Translations under genes and position numbers: made by a program
DNA from: Bacteroidota bacterium
Lineage (GTDB): Bacteria; Bacteroidota; Bacteroidia; CAIKAF01
Assembly (NCBI GenBank): GCA_016866335.1
Contig: VGMT01000003.1
Location: 1 to 64,000, forward strand
Length of the DNA stretch: 64,000 bases
Reading direction: 5' to 3'
Notes under the pieces: model-generated
The model's input: the letters and a program-made list of their open reading frames with translations, nothing else
The model's database searches: none
What the model was told of the DNA's origin: nothing
In this document: positions 35,478 to 42,985 of the stretch, in pieces
Numbering within the stretch: position 1 is the stretch's first letter
How the letters are laid out: the number at the start of each line of letters is the position of its first letter

Positions 35478-35759
35478 ATGAAAACCATTTTAAGTTTAAT
35501 GATTGCTGCGGCCTTCGGATTGGCGGCTCAGGCTCAACAAGCCAATACGGTTCCTACCCCTGTTGATTCTAAGCCAGCTAAAGCCTGCTGCTCAAAAGGT
35601 TCGACCGCCGGTTGCCAATCGGCTGCTGCAAAAAGCGAAACGGCGGCTGCCGCTGCTCCTGCCGAAAAAGGCAAAGCCTGCTACAGCAAAGACCATGCAG
35701 CAGCTTCTTGCGAGAGCAAAGGAAAGTCCAAACCAAAAGCCCGCAAAGAAGACAACTAA
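35478..35759 (+). CDS. Small exported cysteine-rich protein
   Basis: A 93-residue protein starting with a signal peptide (MKTILSLMIAAAFGLAAQAQ). An earlier in-frame ATG at 35446 would directly abut the promoter box and give a poorer signal. The mature part has five Cys (AKACCSKG, AGCQSA, KACYSKD, ASCESKG) in an Ala/Lys-rich, low-complexity chain ending KPKARKEDN. No family recognised. The CC and spaced Cys, and the divergent HMA neighbour that also carries an ACC motif, suggest periplasmic metal binding, which is inference. A good terminator follows at 35816. Confidence 0.75.
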   Translation: MKTILSLMIAAAFGLAAQAQQANTVPTPVDSKPAKACCSKGSTAGCQSAAAKSETAAAAAPAEKGKACYSKDHAAASCESKGKSKPKARKEDN

Positions 35760-35815
35760 TTTCAAGCATCGGGCTGATTCTTGTCCGATTGTTGAACGTG
35801 TTTTTAGAAGTAGGT

Positions 35816-35842
35816 AAGGCGTTGATTTTTCAACGCCTTTTC
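35816..35842 (+). terminator. Intrinsic terminator after the Cys-rich gene
   Basis: AAGGCGTTGA and TCAACGCCTT pair perfectly around a short T-loop, followed by more T. It is 56 bp after the stop at 35759. Confidence 0.85.
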
Positions 35843-35865
35843 TATCTTAAATTCCAAGGTTTCGC

Positions 35866-36273
35866 ATGCAGTATAACATTGAAGAGCTTTTTCATTCGTC
35901 CGATGGCAGGGGTTTTACCTTTTTGCATTGGTTGATGTTCTGCGATCGGGGGCAGTTGGAGCAGGCTCGTGCCGAGGAGCTACACCGCCGTTCTATCGAT
36001 GCCTTTGTGAGCAACAATGTGCGGATTAGACCAAGCAAAGAGCGGCTTGGGGTGGTAGGTTTGGCCGAGGCAGCGAAGGGGTTCAAGGAGAAAGAAAATG
36101 AGCAAAAATCCGCTTGCCGCGTTTCAGAAACCTTGGCAACCGTTTACATAAAGCAAAAAAAATTGAATTTAGCTTTGTCGGTTTACCGGCAATTGAGTTT
36201 GGAAAATCCTGAAAAAAGCGCGTACTTTGCCAACCTGATTGCTAAAGTAACGCAAGAAGCAAATCAAATTTAA
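35866..36273 (+). CDS. Short TPR-like protein upstream of secG
   Basis: A 135-residue cytosolic protein. The C-terminal third (SETLATVYIKQKKLNLALSV, then YRQLSLENPEKSAYFANLI) is one clear TPR-like helical pair of a kind often found in Bacteroidota proteins encoded next to secG. The usual relatives I recall are longer, with two or three more repeats, so this may be a shortened version. The N-terminal part (FHSSDGRGFTFLHWLMFCDR) is not recognised. It is 10 bp upstream of secG and surely in the same operon. No catalytic motif. Confidence 0.72.
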   Translation: MQYNIEELFHSSDGRGFTFLHWLMFCDRGQLEQARAEELHRRSIDAFVSNNVRIRPSKERLGVVGLAEAAKGFKEKENEQKSACRVSETLATVYIKQKKLNLALSVYRQLSLENPEKSAYFANLIAKVTQEANQI

Positions 36274-36283
36274 TTCCAGAGCC

Positions 36284-36619
36284 ATGGACATTGTAATGAC
36301 CTTAGTGATATTGTTGGTAGCCGTGCTGTTGATTTTGGTAATTCTTATACAAAACTCGAAGGGAGGAGGCATTTCCTCGAACATCGGTGTGTCGAACCAA
36401 TTGTTTGGAGCGCGCAAAGAGACCGAATTGATTGAAAAACGGACCTGGCAGTTGATGGGATTGTTGGCAGTTTTGTGCATTAGCAGCGGCTTTTTCTTTA
36501 GCTACGAGGTGCAAACGGATGCTCCACAGGCGCGCAAGCCATTAACTACGCTTGAAAATCAAATGCCTGCGATGCCTGCTCCTGAGTCGCCCGCCGCCCC
36601 CGCAGCTCAGCCTGAATAA
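36284..36619 (+). CDS. secG: Preprotein translocase subunit SecG
   Basis: A 111-residue inner-membrane subunit of SecYEG. Two membrane segments are seen, residues 3-22 (IVMTLVILLVAVLLILVILI) and about 50-70 (WQLMGLLAVLCISSGFFFSY), joined by the conserved loop QNSKGGGISSNIG and LFGARKETE. The C-terminal tail is Pro/Ala-rich and cytosolic or disordered. Length is normal. Hairpin element copy 4 starts 36 bp after the stop. Confidence 0.93.
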   Translation: MDIVMTLVILLVAVLLILVILIQNSKGGGISSNIGVSNQLFGARKETELIEKRTWQLMGLLAVLCISSGFFFSYEVQTDAPQARKPLTTLENQMPAMPAPESPAAPAAQPE

Positions 36620-36655
36620 GGCAAATTTTCCTCTCAAATTCCTCCCTGTTATTTT

Positions 36656-36800
36656 GGGCGCCTATTCCCGCTTTCGGCTGTAGGTGCTTTGCCGCTGCCT
36701 AAGGGCCAAGCCCCTGCGGTGGCTCCCAAGGTCGTCTCCTCGGCGCGGGCCCTTGCAGGCAGCGTCGGCAGCCCCTGCCGCCTCAATCGGGGGTGCAGGC
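36656..36800 (+). repeat. 145-bp long-hairpin element, copy 4 (variant ends)
   Basis: Reads away from the secG stop. Stems GCTGCCT/AGGCAGC and AAGGGCC/GGCCCTT are perfect; the minus-strand loop is GACCTTGGGA. The ends differ from the common type and match copy 6 instead: the stop-proximal end is GGGCGCCTATTCCCGC and the far end has CAATCGGGGG. Nothing else is seen in 36801-36915. Confidence 0.82.
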
Positions 36801-36915
36801 CTTCTTAGGCTTGATTGGTTTCAAAACAATGAAGCTGGAAATTTTAGGTCCTTAAATTTAACCTGTTTGCTAACATTGTCTCTGATTTTGCTGCAAAAGA
36901 TTGCTTTTAGGGTGT

Positions 36916-36923
36916 TACATTTG
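36916..36923 (+). promoter_or_regulatory. Promoter -7 box TACATTTG (nuclease-like gene)
   Basis: Fits TAnnTTTG, 4 bp before the ATG at 36928. A leaderless message is likely. Confidence 0.6.
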
Positions 36924-36927
36924 AATT

Positions 36928-38034
36928 ATGAAACACATCTTCTTTCTGTTTGCTGCCCTTTTGGGAACATCGTGGACCTGTATGGGCCAGGAAATCCAAC
37001 CCGATTCAGACGATGAGCGGGTAGAAATGGCCGAGGTGGGCTCTGATTTAAGTAGGTTTGAGCGCAAATCGCCCAACGCATTGCGCTTGGCATTTTACAA
37101 CCTAGAAAACCTGTTTGATACCGAAGACGACACCCTGATTAACGATGAAGAATTTGTGGCCGGGGGAATGAAAGGCTGGTCAGAGACTAGGTTTAGGCAT
37201 AAAATAAATAACCACGCCAAAACATTGATTGCTTTAGGCGGCTGGGAGGCTCCGGCCATGGTTGGATTTTGCGAAGTAGAAAACAGGGGGGTAATTCACC
37301 GGCTTATCACCGAAACCTCGTTGAAAGACATGAACTATCAAATTATTCATGAGAACAGTCCAGACCGAAGGGGAATTGATGTGTGTTTGATTTACCGGCC
37401 CGACAAAATAAGGGTGTTGAACCATGAGTACAGGCGGGTTTTTGTTCCAGAGGATCCTGGCTTCAAAACACGCGACTTTCTGTATGTAAAAGGGCTGGTT
37501 TTTGACAAAGACACCATTCATGTTTTTTACAACCACTGGCCATCGAGAATGGGAGGACAACAAACCTCAGAACCCAAGCGGATTTTTGTAGCCGAATTGA
37601 TACGGGCTATGTGCGATAGTTTGTTGAAGGACAATCCCAATGCGAACATATTGATTTCGGGCGACTTCAACGACGAGCCAGGCGACAAAACCATGGCCCA
37701 GATTTTGCGAGGAAAACGAAGAGATGCCGAATTGAAATCGGGCGACTTTGTGAACTTTATGTACGAACTTTGGGAAAAAGGCCTGGGCACTGAAAAATAC
37801 CAAGACCATTGGGGCATGCTGGACCAGTGGTTGGTGAACGTTGCTTTGTTCAAAAGACAAAAAGGCTTGGTTGTGGATGGGGGCGATGCCGGCATATTTA
37901 ACGCCCCTTGGTTGATAGAAAGAGACGAGCGGTATTTGGGCGAAAAGCCCTACCGCACCTTTAATGGGCCTCAGTATTTGGGCGGCCACAGCGACCACTT
38001 TCCGGTGTACATCGATTTGGTCCGAAAAAAGTAG
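36928..38034 (+). CDS. Secreted endonuclease/exonuclease/phosphatase family protein
   Basis: A 368-residue exported protein of the DNase I-like fold. Signal peptide residues 1-21 (MKHIFFLFAALLGTSWTCMG). Catalytic pieces in order: LAFYNLENLFD (Asn), VGFCEVENRG (metal Glu), FYNHWPSRMGG (His), LISGDFNDEPGD (Asp and Asn) and GGHSDHFPVY (final Asp-His). All key residues are present, so it should be active on a phosphodiester, perhaps extracellular DNA as a nutrient, though phosphatase activity is possible. It stands alone between a hairpin element and a tRNA. Confidence 0.9.
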   Translation: MKHIFFLFAALLGTSWTCMGQEIQPDSDDERVEMAEVGSDLSRFERKSPNALRLAFYNLENLFDTEDDTLINDEEFVAGGMKGWSETRFRHKINNHAKTLIALGGWEAPAMVGFCEVENRGVIHRLITETSLKDMNYQIIHENSPDRRGIDVCLIYRPDKIRVLNHEYRRVFVPEDPGFKTRDFLYVKGLVFDKDTIHVFYNHWPSRMGGQQTSEPKRIFVAELIRAMCDSLLKDNPNANILISGDFNDEPGDKTMAQILRGKRRDAELKSGDFVNFMYELWEKGLGTEKYQDHWGMLDQWLVNVALFKRQKGLVVDGGDAGIFNAPWLIERDERYLGEKPYRTFNGPQYLGGHSDHFPVYIDLVRKK

Positions 38035-38057
38035 GCATTTACTCCACGAAAATTTGA

Positions 38058-38065
38058 TACCTTTG
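38058..38065 (+). promoter_or_regulatory. Promoter -7 box TACCTTTG (tRNA)
   Basis: Fits TAnnTTTG, 14 bp before the tRNA 5' end at 38080. Confidence 0.6.
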
Positions 38066-38079
38066 CCCTCCGCAAGGAA

Positions 38080-38153
38080 GGGCCCTTAGCTCAGTTGGTT
38101 AGAGCATCTGACTCATAATCAGAGGGTCGTTGGTTCAAGCCCAACAGGGCCCA
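38080..38153 (+). tRNA. tRNA with CAT anticodon, probably tRNA-Ile2
   Basis: A 74-nt cloverleaf: acceptor GGGCCCT/AGGGCCC with A73, D-arm GCTCAGTTGGTTAGAGC, anticodon stem TCTGA/TCAGA around CTCATAA. Anticodon CAT could be Met or, after lysidine modification by TilS, Ile2. The acceptor C4-G69 and C5-G68 pairs and the variable region GGTCG are like E. coli and Bacillus tRNA-Ile2 rather than elongator Met, so Ile2 is favoured. Confidence 0.85.
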
Positions 38154-38160
38154 CGTTTAA

Positions 38161-38187
38161 AGGCAGGCATTTGGCCTGCCTTTTTTT
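38161..38187 (+). terminator. Intrinsic terminator after the CAT tRNA
   Basis: AGGCAGGC and GCCTGCCT pair around a 5-nt loop, followed by a run of seven T, 7 bp after the tRNA. Confidence 0.92.
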
Positions 38188-38273
38188 GTTGGCATAAACC
38201 AAGCCCCCTCCATCCTTAACGATAATTTACCATTGGTTTATTCATCGTTTAAATTATATGCCTATATTTCAGC

Positions 38274-39560
38274 ATGTTAATTAGGATTTTCTGCTTTGTT
38301 TTTTCTTTTACCTTTTTGGCTTTTGGTCTGTCTGGACAAGGTGTGGTCATTAGTCCCAGCAACACACAGCCTGACAGCAGTGCAATTTTGGATTTGGTGG
38401 ACTCTACCCGCGGGTTTTTGCCGCCCCGCTTAACCTCTGTGCAAAGAAACGCTATTTTAAATCCTGCCCCAGGTTTGACCATCTTTAACACCGACATCCG
38501 ATGCCTTGAATTTTATCGGGGACCCCAAGAGGGTTGGTATTCTCCTTGCCCAGTTTTACCGCAAATCAGTACCGATTCTGTAAACCCGATTTTTGGGAGC
38601 TCTGCTACCGCTCATGCAACGCTCGTTCAAATGGGAAATCAACCCATTATTACCCAAGGAATTTGCTGGAGCACGCTTCCCAATCCCAGTATTTTAACCG
38701 ATACCGCAGGGCTGAGTCCAGGAATTGGGGCCTTTCAGGTTTCTATGAAAAACCTGAGTTTTCAAACTTTGTATTATTACCGTGCCTTTGTTGAAACCGC
38801 CATGGGCGTCGTTTATGGGGCTGTTGATACCTTTCGCACCACTGCCGGAACCGTAGTTCAGTTCACCTCGGTTGGCAGCCATCAATGGCAGGTCCCTCAA
38901 GGTCTAAATGCCATTGAACTTTTGGTGGTTGCAGGCGGCGGCGGCGGCGGGAACGGTCAAGGCTGTGGCTGGGAAGGCGGCGGCGGCGGCGCCGGTGGAG
39001 TTCTATATCATGCTCAATTTTTAGTGGTGGCAGGCAATACCATTTCAATCGCGGTTGGAGCCGGAGGCAGCGCAAACAACAATGGGCAAAACAGTCAGTT
39101 TGGAACCGTCGTGGCCATGGGCGGTGGAGCCGGTCGCAGCTGTTCCAACGGCTTAAATGGGGGGTCCGGAGGCGGAGGTGGGCATCCAGGAACGGCAGGT
39201 GGTTCAGGCCAAGCAGGCCAAGGAAATGCCGGGGGCAACGGGGGGACTTCTTCCGCTGGTGGCGGTGGCGGTGCAGGTGCACCGGGGAATTCAGGACCCG
39301 CCGGAGGAAAGGGTGGCGACGGCTTGGCTTTCGGCATAACCGGTTCACAGCAGTTTTATGGGGGCGGTGGTGCGGGTTGGTCAGGAGCCTGCAATGTTCC
39401 GCCTCAAGGTGGATTGGGTGGTGGCGGGAATGGAACCTGCATAACTCATGGGGTGGGCGGAGCCGGTCAGCCAAATACGGGTGGCGGAGGTGGCGGTTGC
39501 CAAGGTTCTCCTTGTACCGGTGGGGCGGGCGGTTCTGGCCTGGTTGTTCTTCGGTACTAA
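38274..39560 (+). CDS. Secreted glycine-rich repeat protein, paralogue 1
   Basis: A 428-residue exported protein. Signal peptide residues 1-22. Residues 25-80 (SSAILDLVDSTRGFLPPRLT, then SVQRNAI) are the opening typical of Bacteroidota surface proteins that resemble phage tail-fibre chaperone domains. A middle beta domain (ITQGICWS, LYYYRAFVETAMGVVYG) looks fibronectin-like. From residue 205 a glycine-rich domain runs to the end: ELLVVAGGGGGG, then many GGGGxGG tracts, closing SGLVVLRY. This glycine-rich fold also occurs in phage tail fibres and adhesins. No T9SS tail is visible. Probably surface adhesion; function unproven. A paralogue follows at 39915. Confidence 0.82.
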   Translation: MLIRIFCFVFSFTFLAFGLSGQGVVISPSNTQPDSSAILDLVDSTRGFLPPRLTSVQRNAILNPAPGLTIFNTDIRCLEFYRGPQEGWYSPCPVLPQISTDSVNPIFGSSATAHATLVQMGNQPIITQGICWSTLPNPSILTDTAGLSPGIGAFQVSMKNLSFQTLYYYRAFVETAMGVVYGAVDTFRTTAGTVVQFTSVGSHQWQVPQGLNAIELLVVAGGGGGGNGQGCGWEGGGGGAGGVLYHAQFLVVAGNTISIAVGAGGSANNNGQNSQFGTVVAMGGGAGRSCSNGLNGGSGGGGGHPGTAGGSGQAGQGNAGGNGGTSSAGGGGGAGAPGNSGPAGGKGGDGLAFGITGSQQFYGGGGAGWSGACNVPPQGGLGGGGNGTCITHGVGGAGQPNTGGGGGGCQGSPCTGGAGGSGLVVLRY

Positions 39561-39676
39561 TCTCTCACTTTGTTTTTGGCCCTTTTTTCGGTCTGAGCTC
39601 CATTCGTATTTTACCCGCAGCGAGGCAAAATTTTGCTTCTGCCGGCCGTAGGTTTGTTTTGAAAAAGATGGATTCT

Positions 39677-39821
39677 GGGCGGCAGACGGGCTTTCCGAGC
39701 TACTCCGCGGTTGCCGAAAGGCTGGCCCAGCTGGTTTGCGGGGGCTCCTGAAGTCGCCTCCGCACCTAGCGGGCCAGGCTTCGGCTTCCTTGCGGGGTAG
39801 CTTCGTCAATCCCTGCCGCGG
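39677..39821 (+). repeat. 145-bp long-hairpin element, copy 5
   Basis: Lies between the two glycine-rich paralogues, 117 bp after the first stop and reading away from it. End stem GCGGCAG/CTGCCGC, second stem AGCTAC/GTAGCT, inner stems CTGGCCC/GGGCCAG and TGCGG/CCGCA. The minus-strand loop is GACTTCAGGA closed by GGC/GCC. Inner arms nearly match copies 1 and 2. Confidence 0.9.
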
Positions 39822-39875
39822 CTCGGATAGCCTGCAGCCGCTCAAAAAATAATAGTATTGCCATTTAAACTGCTG

Positions 39876-39883
39876 TATATTTG
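39876..39883 (+). promoter_or_regulatory. Promoter -7 box TATATTTG (glycine-rich paralogue 2)
   Basis: Fits TAnnTTTG, 31 bp before the ATG at 39915. Confidence 0.55.
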
Positions 39884-39914
39884 CATGTTATTGCAGACTA
39901 ATCCTGAAGAAACC

Positions 39915-41603
39915 ATGAGACACATCTTGCCTTTAATGCTGATTGTAAGCACGTTAACCATAAAAAACCTGCATTCTCAGGGGGTTACCATTGGGTCAAA
40001 CAATCCGCCCGATGCCTCGGCGGTGCTCGATTTGCAATCTACTCAAAAGGGCTTGCTGCTGCCGCGGCTTACCACTGTTCAGCGCAACGCCATTCAGCTG
40101 CCTTCGCGGGCCTTGGTGATTTACAATACAGACAATGAGTGCATTGAAGGATATTTTCCTGGCGGATGGAAAGCCCTGCAATGCGACTGCAACAGCGCTC
40201 CGCCGAGTCCCGCTTTGATTTCGGGGCCAACCTTGGCCTGCCCTGCCGATACTGGCCTGCTGTTTTCCATTGCTCCGGTAACGGGCGCAACCTCTTACCT
40301 GTGGACCATTGGCAGTACCGATACGCTGATTTCGGGCAGCGGAACCGATTCGGTGCGCGTAAATTTGAGTGCCCTTACAGGTCAGCGCAGCATTGCAGTA
40401 AGCGCCGTGAATTATTGCGGAACTTCGGTTCCGGCCAGCCTAAGCCTGAGCGTTTCGGTGCCCGACAGCACCTTTACCGTTCAGCCGGGAACACCCATAA
40501 TCAACAATGCGGCTCAATTTAACGCCAACCAAGCCAATGCAACCTATGCCTGGACCTTTCCTTCGGGAAGCCCGGGCAGTTCAACGGCCCAGAACCCTTC
40601 GGTAACCTGGACCCAAACCGGAACCTATGCCGTGCAATTGACAGTAACCGATGCCAACGGCTGTCAAAGTCAAAAAACAGATTCCATAACAGTAACCAAC
40701 TGTTCTCCCGCTACCTGGACATTTAGCAATTGCGGTCAAACCGGGCGTACCGGCCCAAGCCAAGCCCAGTGCAATTCCACCTACGGGTCGGGCGTGGTAA
40801 CGGTTTCGAACGGTGTGCAGCTGTGGACCGTACCCGCTACGGGCAACTACACCATTCAAGCGGCAGGGGCCGAGGGCGGCGACAAGGGCGATTACCTGAA
40901 CCAATCGGGAAAGGGCCTCATTGTTTCAGTTAGCGTTTCTTTAACCGGGGGAACGGTGTTGGCCATTGTGGTAGGTCAGCGGGGCGGACAGTGTTTGTCA
41001 GCGAACAGCTCAGGCGGCGGTGGCGGAGGCGGGGGAAGTTATGTGTACAACAACCAAAGCAATGTGCTGTATGTGGCTGCCGGTGGGGGCGGAGGCATCG
41101 GAGCTGGAAACAGCACCCGCAAGCCGGGCCGGAATGCTTCTTCAGCCCAAAGTTCAGGAACAAACCAACAAGACAACAACAACGGGCCAAGCAGCTACAG
41201 CTATTTTGCCGTTACCGGAAATGGTGGGGGCAGTTATGGACAGGTTATAGGCCAAGGCGATTACGATTCGGGTGGAGGAGCCGGTTGGAATGGGAATGGA
41301 ATGAACGGAGTAATGTACCCCGGCACCGAAGGAGGGCGGTCGCGGGCCAATGGATTCTTGGGCGGGAATTACGACAACAGCAGAAATCCGTATGTAGCCG
41401 TAGGTGGTTTTGGCGGTGGCGGGGGCGCTTCTGATGGGGGCGGCGGTGGCGGGGGCTACACCGGCGGAAACGGCGGACGCTGGAACAGTTTGGCCACGGG
41501 CGGCGGCGGCGGAACCTGCTACGTGGTGGGCAACAACAACCCCTCTAGCCTAGGAAATCAGTCTGGCCACGGGCAGGTGGTAATCACCCGGACATGTCCT
41601 TGA
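39915..41603 (+). CDS. Secreted PKD plus glycine-rich protein, paralogue 2
   Basis: A 562-residue exported protein. The ATG at 39915 is chosen because it gives a signal peptide (MRHILPLMLIVSTLTIKNLH) and follows the promoter box; an ATG at 39858 precedes that box. Residues 28-75 (ASAVLDLQSTQKGLLLPRLT) match the N terminus of paralogue 1. Then come an Ig/PKD-like pair (about 95-270, with YAWTFPSGSPG and GTYAVQLTVTDANGC) and a glycine-rich domain (about 285-562) with YTIQAAGAEGGDKGD, AIVVGQRGG and long GGGGG tracts, resembling the ALK/LTK-type Gly-rich fold. It ends GQVVITRTCP. A cell-surface adhesin is plausible. Confidence 0.82.
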   Translation: MRHILPLMLIVSTLTIKNLHSQGVTIGSNNPPDASAVLDLQSTQKGLLLPRLTTVQRNAIQLPSRALVIYNTDNECIEGYFPGGWKALQCDCNSAPPSPALISGPTLACPADTGLLFSIAPVTGATSYLWTIGSTDTLISGSGTDSVRVNLSALTGQRSIAVSAVNYCGTSVPASLSLSVSVPDSTFTVQPGTPIINNAAQFNANQANATYAWTFPSGSPGSSTAQNPSVTWTQTGTYAVQLTVTDANGCQSQKTDSITVTNCSPATWTFSNCGQTGRTGPSQAQCNSTYGSGVVTVSNGVQLWTVPATGNYTIQAAGAEGGDKGDYLNQSGKGLIVSVSVSLTGGTVLAIVVGQRGGQCLSANSSGGGGGGGGSYVYNNQSNVLYVAAGGGGGIGAGNSTRKPGRNASSAQSSGTNQQDNNNGPSSYSYFAVTGNGGGSYGQVIGQGDYDSGGGAGWNGNGMNGVMYPGTEGGRSRANGFLGGNYDNSRNPYVAVGGFGGGGGASDGGGGGGGYTGGNGGRWNSLATGGGGGTCYVVGNNNPSSLGNQSGHGQVVITRTCP

Positions 41604-41638
41604 TGGGGCTTGGCCAAAAATTTACCGTAAAATTATTC

Positions 41639-41695
41639 CAACACCGCCTGCGGTGTTGCACCCTTGCGGGGTAGCTTCGTCAATCCCTGCCGCGG
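41639..41695 (+). repeat. Half hairpin element, copy 6a
   Basis: The far end of a common-type element (CCCTTGCGGGGTAGC, TCGTCAATCCCTGCCGCGG) is intact, but the other half is replaced by a perfect 9-bp hairpin, CAACACCGC-CT-GCGGTGTTG (41639-41658). It reads away from the stop at 41603. It is either a deletion product or a mini form. 41696-41792 holds nothing recognisable. Confidence 0.7.
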
Positions 41696-41792
41696 CGCCT
41701 GGCGGTTTATCCAGTTTGGAATTGGCAGCCAATTGGCCGCCTTTACTAAGGTGTTGTTAACCCTGAACATGTGCCGCTTTTTTGTGGGTTGG

Positions 41793-41937
41793 CCCGCGCC
41801 CCCGATGGAGCCGGCAGCGGGCGCCGACCTGCCCCCAAAGGGCCAGGCGCTAGGAGGCGACCTTGGGAGCCACCGCAGCGCCCAAGGCCCTTGGGGCAGG
41901 GCAAGCCCGCTACAGGTGACAGCGGGAAAAGGCGCCC
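41793..41937 (-). repeat. 145-bp long-hairpin element, copy 6b (variant ends)
   Basis: Reads away from the hldD stop, 25 bp away. Stems GCGGGC/GCCCGC, CCTGCCCC/GGGGCAGG and GGCGCT/AGCGCC; plus-strand loop GACCTTGGGA closed by GGC/GCC. Its ends (GCGCCCCCGATGGAG and GCGGGAAAAGGCGCCC) match copy 4, defining a second subtype. Confidence 0.82.
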
Positions 41938-41962
41938 AATTCCAACCCTTTTACTGCAAGAT

Positions 41963-42943
41963 TTAGGATATTTTATCCATGTTTAGCCGTTCCACGTAGG
42001 CTGCAATTCCGTCTTCCAAAGATTGAAATGCAAAGGGGAAGGAGGATGCCTCTAAAAACCGCGACATGTCTGCCTGGGTATGGTACTGGTAGCGTGCGCG
42101 AAGTGCCATGGGCATTTCTATGAATTCAACGTTGGTTTGCCGGTTCAAGGATTGAAATAGCCCCTGAGCCAAAGCCAAAAAGGGCCGAGCCTGCCCCGTG
42201 CCCAGGTTGTAAATGCCCGAGGCAAAGCGCTGCTGAAAACTATACCACAGCACCCGAACTACGTCGTTTACCGAAATGAAATCCCGTTCCTGTTCTCCGT
42301 CCGCATACGGTTCACGGTACGACCGAAACAGCCTTATTTTCCCCCTTTCTTGAATTTGATGGTAGCCATGCCAAACCACCGAGGCCATGTTGCCTTTGTG
42401 GTGTTCGCCGTAGCCGTACACATTAAAAAAGCGGTATCCGAACCAATTCGATGGAGCCTCTTTTTGTTCTGTAACCCAACGGTCAAAATCGAGCTTGCTT
42501 TGTCCGTATGGGTTTAGCGGTTGCAGTTTGGCAAGGTGCTGGTTTGTGTCGCTGTAGCCCCATTCCCCATCTCCATACACCGCTGCCGACGAAGCATACA
42601 TCAGCGGAATGCCACAGCGAATGGCTGCGTTCCAAAGGGTTTTTGAGTAGTTCAGGTTAAGCCTGTTCAGCAGATCGGTGTCTAGGCAATAGGTGTCGGT
42701 GCGGGCGCCCAAATGAAAAACGGCATCGGCTTTACTCAACCAAAAGTCGGGTTGCTTTTCAAAATCGTCGCGGTTTACCCGGGCCAGAAAGTCAATGGAT
42801 TTCCAGGCTTGGTGTTCCGGGCCCCGTTCAAAGTTATCGACTCCAATCACCTGGTAGCCCGCTTGTAGGGCGTACCGGGAAAGCGCTCCGCCAATAAAAC
42901 CTGCAGCTCCGGTAATGGCAACCGTTTTTTTCTGGATATCCAT
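41963..42943 (-). CDS. hldD: ADP-L-glycero-D-manno-heptose-6-epimerase
   Basis: A 326-residue extended SDR enzyme that epimerises ADP-D-glycero-D-manno-heptose to the L form used in the LPS inner core. NAD(P) motif GAAGFIGG near residue 12, Ser in YASSAAVYGDG, catalytic Tyr and Lys in NPYGQSKLDFD. The family-specific stretch FFNVYGYGEHHKGNMASVVW and DGEQERDFISVNDVV supports HldD over other epimerases. It is the only heptose gene in the window and has its own orientation group with the next upstream gene, 42 bp away. Expected role: outer-membrane LPS, together with the LptE-like protein. Confidence 0.93.
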   Translation of the reverse strand: MDIQKKTVAITGAAGFIGGALSRYALQAGYQVIGVDNFERGPEHQAWKSIDFLARVNRDDFEKQPDFWLSKADAVFHLGARTDTYCLDTDLLNRLNLNYSKTLWNAAIRCGIPLMYASSAAVYGDGEWGYSDTNQHLAKLQPLNPYGQSKLDFDRWVTEQKEAPSNWFGYRFFNVYGYGEHHKGNMASVVWHGYHQIQERGKIRLFRSYREPYADGEQERDFISVNDVVRVLWYSFQQRFASGIYNLGTGQARPFLALAQGLFQSLNRQTNVEFIEMPMALRARYQYHTQADMSRFLEASSFPFAFQSLEDGIAAYVERLNMDKIS

Positions 42944-42985
42944 TTCTACATTCCCAACCTACATTGTATTGGGGGAATTTGCTGT

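Noticed and set aside
38863-39474. Long antisense frames (203 and 80 codons, Pro/His/Arg-rich) opposite glycine-rich gene 1
   Set aside because: Reverse complement of GGN-rich codons gives open, Pro/Arg-rich frames by composition; the plus frame has a signal peptide and domains.
40991-41434. 147-codon Arg-rich frame inside glycine-rich gene 2
   Set aside because: Out-of-frame reading of the GGN repeats; Arg/Gly/Trp-rich composition is typical of a shadow.
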